NCBI GenBank assembly: GCA_026075535.2
Contig: AP026549.1
Coordinates: 248,001-312,000 of the forward strand
Direction of reading: 5' to 3'
Length of the DNA stretch: 64,000 nt
From: Tricholoma matsutake
Taxonomy: Eukaryota; Basidiomycota; Agaricomycetes; Agaricales; Tricholomataceae
Both the position numbers and the translations under genes were made by a program. Numbering within the stretch: position 1 is the first letter of the stretch; each line of letters opens with the position of its first letter. The notes beneath the pieces were generated by a model, which was not told where the DNA came from, searched no databases, and was given only the letters and a program-made list of their open reading frames with translations. Positions 58,960 through 64,000 of this stretch are shown piece by piece.

Positions 58960-60440
58960 CTTTTTATCTTGCTACAATCTGAAACTGTGGATTGTTCAAA
59001 TGCAGTGACATAGATGGCCCAGGAGTTGGATGATTTACAGAACAAACAACTTGAGAGGTCATTGGTGATGATGAAGATGTCAGTGGATGATTGAGAAGGG
59101 TCAAATCCAGAGATGTCTTGAATACCCCCCACAACAAAGATGAAGCACAGAGAAACAAGGAGAAGAAAACAGACAAACAAAAGATGGATCAATGAGAAAC
59201 CTACCATGGGTCCAAGTAGAAGGAGGCAGTAAGGAATTCTTCAGGATAAGATTTTGATAACTGACATCCAGCCAAGCACTTGATATTGAAATTGCAAACA
59301 TACCTCACCAATGTGTAATGTTACTGTAGGGACACAATTCTTCACTCTCCCAGTCATGTGATGCTAGTGACTTTAGGGCAAGTTTTTTTGACTTTCTGAA
59401 GGATGCATCTTGGAACATCAGAATTCTTTGGGAATATGACTTCCAGATGTTCTGATTATGTGGTGATGTCATCATTAGGGAGACATGTGGTGTGGAACCA
59501 ACTTTTGCATTCCCAACAAAATCTATGCTCTTTTATATCAGGGTTCCACAGTGCCATGCATGTCTCTAGACTGCAATGTCTGGATGACCCCTTTCATACC
59601 ATTCAGTGAATGTAAGTAGTCCAACTTTTACAGAAACAACGTACTTGAAGACACTGATCCTTGTGGTTCCAGAAAAATCTTCCAAGTAATGTCAATTATA
59701 AGCCCGAGAGATTTTATATCTGACAACTCATATCAGGAGAAATATGTGACAATTGGGGGGTGGTCAAGATGTATATTGTTGAGTATTATAATTTCACACT
59801 TGTGTAGGTAGGCTATAAAGATATTTCAGTCCAAATTGTTCTGGGGTAAAGAACTAGCCCACCTGCAATCCCTTCAGAGCTGATTATAGATTCATGGTTT
59901 GAGGCATAAAGATCTTGTTGAGGTCCATTTTTAAGTGCCTGAACCCATATCAGTAGATTCTCATGAGCTGAATTCCATGATATATTACCTATCTAATATG
60001 TCGATACCCTTAGGGCTGACCTGCTTAATGTCATCTTTAGAGTAAAACCAGCGCACTTTTAAATAGTGTTCCTGAAATAATATGAGGTGATCCAGTATCT
60101 TCTAGACATTTTCACTGCTTACTCCATTAGAGGGGGGATTTCCTTTGCTCCTCGGCTCTGGATTTCTACAATGAGTGCATTCCAGTATCTATCTATTGTT
60201 TGTTTGTCCAGTGGAAGGCCATCAAGGCCTGCATGGCTCACTAGGCAGAATGAGCCCTCTCTAAACTTCCATTCTGAAAGATTCCATGAGATTTCAACAA
60301 TGATAAGTCACAATCTCTGCTATACTACTCATCATCAGCTCTTCTCAACCCAGGCTCGCTCAACTCTTTCTGGCACTGGGACATGTACATACCAGCCACA
60401 CACATGCTGGACTGTTTCTGGTCCTGGAATAACTTGACCC
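58960..60440 (-). pseudogene. Decayed BAH-PHD relative
   Basis: Read on the minus strand: WNLSEWKFREGSFCLVSHAG and LDKQTIDRYWNALIVEIQ (about 60,290-60,160), then YLKVRWFYSKDDIKQV (about 60,060-60,010) and ASNHESIISSEGIAG (about 59,905). These follow the order of BAH modules in mushroom BAH-PHD proteins. FCWECKSWFHTTCL (about 59,520) is a PHD-type segment with the His that gene E lacks. Stops and frame changes separate the parts. Confidence 0.5.
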
Positions 60441-60784
60441 AGTCCTGGTGCAGGACATGAAATACTATGACAGCTCCCCAAGACAATAATGTGTCACTGT
60501 ACTCCTCGACACATCACCTTTTCCAAACATAGACTCACCAGTTACAATGGCTAGGCCCAATGCAGCCCTATTAGAACACAGGTTCAGCCTTTCCATCTTT
60601 TCACATATATCTTTCACCTTTTAATTAGATACCTTTGTTCCCACTTTTCCATGCAACAAAGATATAGTAGGTTTTATAGTGCCCATTGGTAGTACATTCC
60701 CACTTTGTAACTCTTGTCTCACCATTCCGACTCATTGAGGATACCTAACCTGCAACCTTCCAACTATGTTACACTAAGCTATGA

Positions 60785-61915
60785 TGCTAATACTTACAAC
60801 ACACATGATGGTTCAGAACCATCATGTGCACAGTTGGTGGCTGCATGGTACAGGCTATTGCACTGGACTCCAGCCACCAGAATTGGAAATACCTATGATT
60901 CAAACCTTAGTAAATCTGAGGGACCCAAGAGCAGTTGGAATTATGAATATTGGATATGTAAAGATCAAGATACAACTACACTTGGTTACACTATGATATC
61001 CTATGTTATAATACGTTACACTAAGCTATGACACTAAGCAAAGCTATCACAAATGGTCATGACCTGACAACTATAAAGGCGGGTATAGTACAGGCATGTT
61101 GGAGCTCAATGATTACTGGCCAAGGGTGGGTCACGGACAGAGTTGGGCAGAACACTGCACTTACTGGATGGGTCAGTCTTTGCCTACAACCACATTCCCA
61201 AAGGGTTGTGCCTCTGCTTCTACTACAGGACTGGGATTTCAGATGGGATGAGGTGAGAGAGATAGATCTACAGGCACATGCTACTAAGGTGGGCGATACA
61301 GTAGGCAGGAGTATGAAAGAGCAGGGAGGAGGGTTGCATGCAGTGAGTGCTCCACAGTAACTAAGGTCAAAGAGCAGGTGGATGGGGATGGAGACTATGG
61401 AGGTAATAGTGAAGTAACCACACTGAGCTGAATTGTAATTGTCTTCAAGTTCCAGGTCAGTACTCAATATCATTTGGAATTTATTTGGATGATCAAAATT
61501 GGCCATTTGACCAACTGATGTACTATGATGGTTTTGAACCATCACATGCATTGAATAAATTTATTGTCAACAATGTTACTATTGATGTAAGACATTGTAC
61601 AAAAGTAGTGGTGACTAAATGCACAGCACTATACATAACCCTAAGTTTTCCAAAGTGGCTACATGTGATGTCTGTCTCACATCAAAAGTAATGTTGTCAA
61701 CAATAAACCTATTGAGAACTGTCACATGCATCTTAATGCATATGATGGTTCAGAACCATCACATGCACATTTGACATCTAGATAGTACAGGCCATTGCAC
61801 TGTACTTGGGCCACTACAAATTGAGATACCTATGTTCCCAACTTTGATAGGCCTGAGGGACGCAGTGAAAATCAAGAATTTTGCATGTGTAGTGCTCAAG
61901 ATACAACTTCCAGTT
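60785..61915. repeat. Dispersed repeat with ATGGTTCAGAACCAT palindrome
   Basis: 60,785-60,985 and 61,735-61,915 are related copies of an about 180-bp sequence opening with ATGATGGTTCAGAACCATCA; the palindrome recurs at 61,526. No gene is supported in 60,441-61,940. Confidence 0.6.
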
Positions 61916-61946
61916 GTCATAATTTCATGATCAGCTCCTTCAGAGC

Positions 61947-61964
61947 TTAGGGTTAGGGTTAGGG
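61947..61964 (+). repeat. Telomeric (TTAGGG)3
   Basis: Three exact TTAGGG units on the plus strand, so the G-rich strand runs toward the right end of the window. Confidence 0.85.
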
Positions 61965-62414
61965 AGGTGTGTACTACTACCTACAGAAGAGTATGCGAGT
62001 TGTAAAGGACGACAGGCACTGGGGATTCCTAGTGCATCCTGTTTCGCTTTTATGAGCTCTTCAGGTCCGAATATCTCGCGCTGATAAGAATCAGCATGAC
62101 AAATACTGAGGGTGATTTAAATCACGGCCTCAGTCATAAACAATAATCAGTCATCTTTATTATAAAGAGCGCTTACCGATCGCCGAGTGGCTGATCAAAC
62201 ATTTCTAAAAATAGAAAACTTTACCAAGCTGACCGAGGCCAATGGGAGTTTCCTCTAAATATAGAAAGATAAGCAGATAAGAAAAATACTTATATACCGA
62301 GCCTGAGCAAGGCATATCTGTGTAATCCTGAACACCCCCCGCCACCACAACAAAGTGACATACAACGGTGAGTACTCTGACCCGCCCATTCCCGACGCCG
62401 TAGGCTAACATAAA

Positions 62415-62550
62415 CACCCTTAGGGTTCCTTTTTAGGGTTCCCATTTAGGGTTTAGGGTTAGAGTTTGGGTTAGCTAAAGTAAATTAGTTATCCGACTGA
62501 TATTTAACACGATTAAGCATTAAGACTCACGGTTAGGGTTTGGGTTAACC
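62415..62550 (+). repeat. Degenerate telomere-like repeats
   Basis: TTAGGGTT-type words (62,419-62,475, with variants such as TTTAGGG) and again at 62,531-62,548. They lie inside the region 3' of the Penelope-like frame. 61,965-63,044 has no gene. Confidence 0.65.
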
Positions 62551-63044
62551 ACTTAAGCTATAAGTGATCCCCTAGGAATCAGTGTGCGAAAAATTACTTC
62601 GTACAATGTCCATGAGACAATTGTTTATTTGTCTAAAGGAACTATGTTATCATTATTGGTTAGCAGCCGCTTACTGCGTCGGCAAAAGGTAGGGTGCTTA
62701 CCCTACTAACGTCAACGCGTCTAAATCTTGAAACTTCACAGGGTCCACCATACTACCATCTTCCCTAAGACACTTAGGTACTAGGAGTAGCTTACCCGAG
62801 GGCAGTTTACCATGGTGAGTGTAACAAGACCGTCTCCCTCTTGGGGTTGTGGATCCGTACCTTTACCGTCTGTTCAACGGTAACCAATAACCTGGAATAA
62901 GTATGCAGGACCGTCAGAAGACATATCAGAGGAGCTTTCCTCGTCATTATCCTCTACGTGGTCATCTGCATCTAAAGAATCCTTATCTAACGTGGTGAGT
63001 ACAGTCTTTTTCCAAAGACTGGTAAGGTCAAATAGATTTTGCGT

Positions 63045-63878
63045 TCATTTACGCGAAACTATCAATTTCCAATTAGCCAGGCCTACTTTACGGACATCTG
63101 GGATAGGGCGTGGACCAAGAGGAGTGGCAGCCTCGACACAGAGTGCCGAGTCCACCCACTCAAGGTCGCCGTTATCGCCAGTGAATTGTCCGTATGCAGA
63201 TTTGCTCGAGAGCGTCCCTGCATCCGCGGCGGCAAGCCAGCCGCGCCAGTAGCCTAGGACTGTATCACCTAGTTCTTTTGCATTAAAGTAGTTCCATGCT
63301 GTATTAAACTCGGATTTCAGTACTAACACATCCTCGTGCTCACGCTTGGTATTAGCCAAACGGTTCTGCCAACGGGTTGTAATATTATTCTTAGTCCAGT
63401 TTGTAATAAGGTTCGACGGGTATCTACGCACGATGTATAAAGCACTCAGGCTCTTTATCGCATCTATGTAATGAGTGTGTAAACTACACAGGGTGGCTAA
63501 CCATGACATCTCACCTAAGTAAGTCCCTCGTTTAACGTCGAGGGGGTGGTGTGATATCCATGGAATTCTCTCTTGATGGGAGCATGTTTTCCGGTAAGGC
63601 ATATGTTGCACACGATTTTGTGAGTCACGATATATCGTCATATCCAAGAAGGTTAGGAATTTATCCGACGCACCCCATTCAACCACACATCCTTCGAACT
63701 TAACATTACTCATAATTTGCACAGCTTCTTCTTCAGTAGAAGCATAGACAATACTGATGATGTCGTCGATGAACCTCCCATAGAATGGTATCAAGGGATG
63801 GCCAAGGACATTGAGTTCACGTTCAAACCACCAACCAATGTATGTTGTAACAAAGAGACAGCGCCAAGACACCCACAC
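63045..63878 (-). CDS. Penelope-like element reverse transcriptase (partial)
   Basis: The C-terminal part of a reverse transcriptase: palm motif YGRFIDDIISIVYAS (residues about 32-46), KFLTFLDMTIYRDS, then PYRKTCSHQERIPWISHH, VKRGTYLGEMSWLATL and a thumb region. This matches Penelope-like elements, and I recall the HxERIPWASHH...GEMSRLA style from the Coprina group of basidiomycetes, which attaches to telomeres and lacks the GIY-YIG endonuclease; no endonuclease follows here. A usual Arg is Trp in GEMSWLA. The N-terminal part beyond 63,878 is not in one open frame and runs off the window. Confidence 0.8.
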   Translation of the reverse strand: MWVSWRCLFVTTYIGWWFERELNVLGHPLIPFYGRFIDDIISIVYASTEEEAVQIMSNVKFEGCVVEWGASDKFLTFLDMTIYRDSQNRVQHMPYRKTCSHQERIPWISHHPLDVKRGTYLGEMSWLATLCSLHTHYIDAIKSLSALYIVRRYPSNLITNWTKNNITTRWQNRLANTKREHEDVLVLKSEFNTAWNYFNAKELGDTVLGYWRGWLAAADAGTLSSKSAYGQFTGDNGDLEWVDSALCVEAATPLGPRPIPDVRKVGLANWKLIVSRK

Positions 63879-64000
63879 CTAGGACGACGACCCAGGACGT
63901 GACCAGGAGAACCCACCGCTGCGAGCCCCTCCTCGCAGGGTGGATGGAGGGATGAATGATGAAGATGAAGATGAACCACAAGGGGGAGAGGATGATGACG

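Noticed and set aside
61057..61551. 164-codon minus-strand frame
   Set aside because: No motif, it runs through a dispersed repeat, and it lacks coding character.

Overview
The window looks like a subtelomeric, repeat-rich stretch of nuclear DNA from an agaricomycete (mushroom-forming) basidiomycete. The reasons are 50-60 bp GT-AG introns (plus one GC-AG intron), chromodomain Ty3/gypsy elements, a Helitron replicase fragment of the DUF6570 type, a Penelope-like reverse transcriptase beside TTAGGG repeats, and several uncharacterised multigene families of a kind I know from mushroom genomes. No prokaryotic feature, rRNA, tRNA or CRISPR array was recognised.

Layout. 0.5-8.1 kb: decayed retroelements (gypsy pol remnant, antisense coiled-coil gene, inverted LTR, a 694-bp solo LTR with a 5-bp target duplication). 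8.1-8.9 kb: higher-order tandem repeat. 9.2-15.5 kb: divergent pair A (989 aa, unrecognised, minus) and B (497 aa, zinc finger plus ATP-grasp-like, plus). 15.7-30.3 kb: divergent pair C (SNF2-type helicase, minus) and D (unrecognised, plus); D is split by a 6,047-bp gypsy element flanked by GCCGG. 31-32.1 kb: about 55-bp minisatellite. 32.1-47.4 kb: a very large imperfect inverted duplication carrying a BAH-PHD gene (E), ATP-grasp-like genes F' (truncated), G and F, and arrays of an about 148-bp repeat. 47.45-49.75 kb: 3' end of a second gypsy copy with its own antisense gene and LTR. 50.07-57.86 kb: unit bounded by long inverted repeats that hold minisatellites; inside lie a ten-exon unknown gene (I) and a Helitron replicase N-terminal fragment (J). 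58.5-60.4 kb: decayed BAH-PHD relative. 61.9-64 kb: telomeric repeats and a Penelope-like element oriented as expected for addition to a chromosome end lying to the right.

Two threads join these parts. First, B, F, F' and G look like one family: an N-terminal Cys/His finger followed by an ATP-grasp-like ligase core. They lie among chromatin-type genes (SNF2, BAH-PHD). Genes occur in divergent pairs (A/B, C/D) whose two promoters are inverted copies of each other, and E, F and F' share an upstream 148-bp repeat. This is the best candidate here for an undescribed, co-regulated system; its function is unknown. Second, premature stops in otherwise open frames are nearly all TGA, mostly where Arg is expected, which fits CGA-to-TGA decay at methylated CpG.

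Exon limits were worked out by eye from splice consensus and frame continuity. Family names rest on remembered motifs, not on a search.
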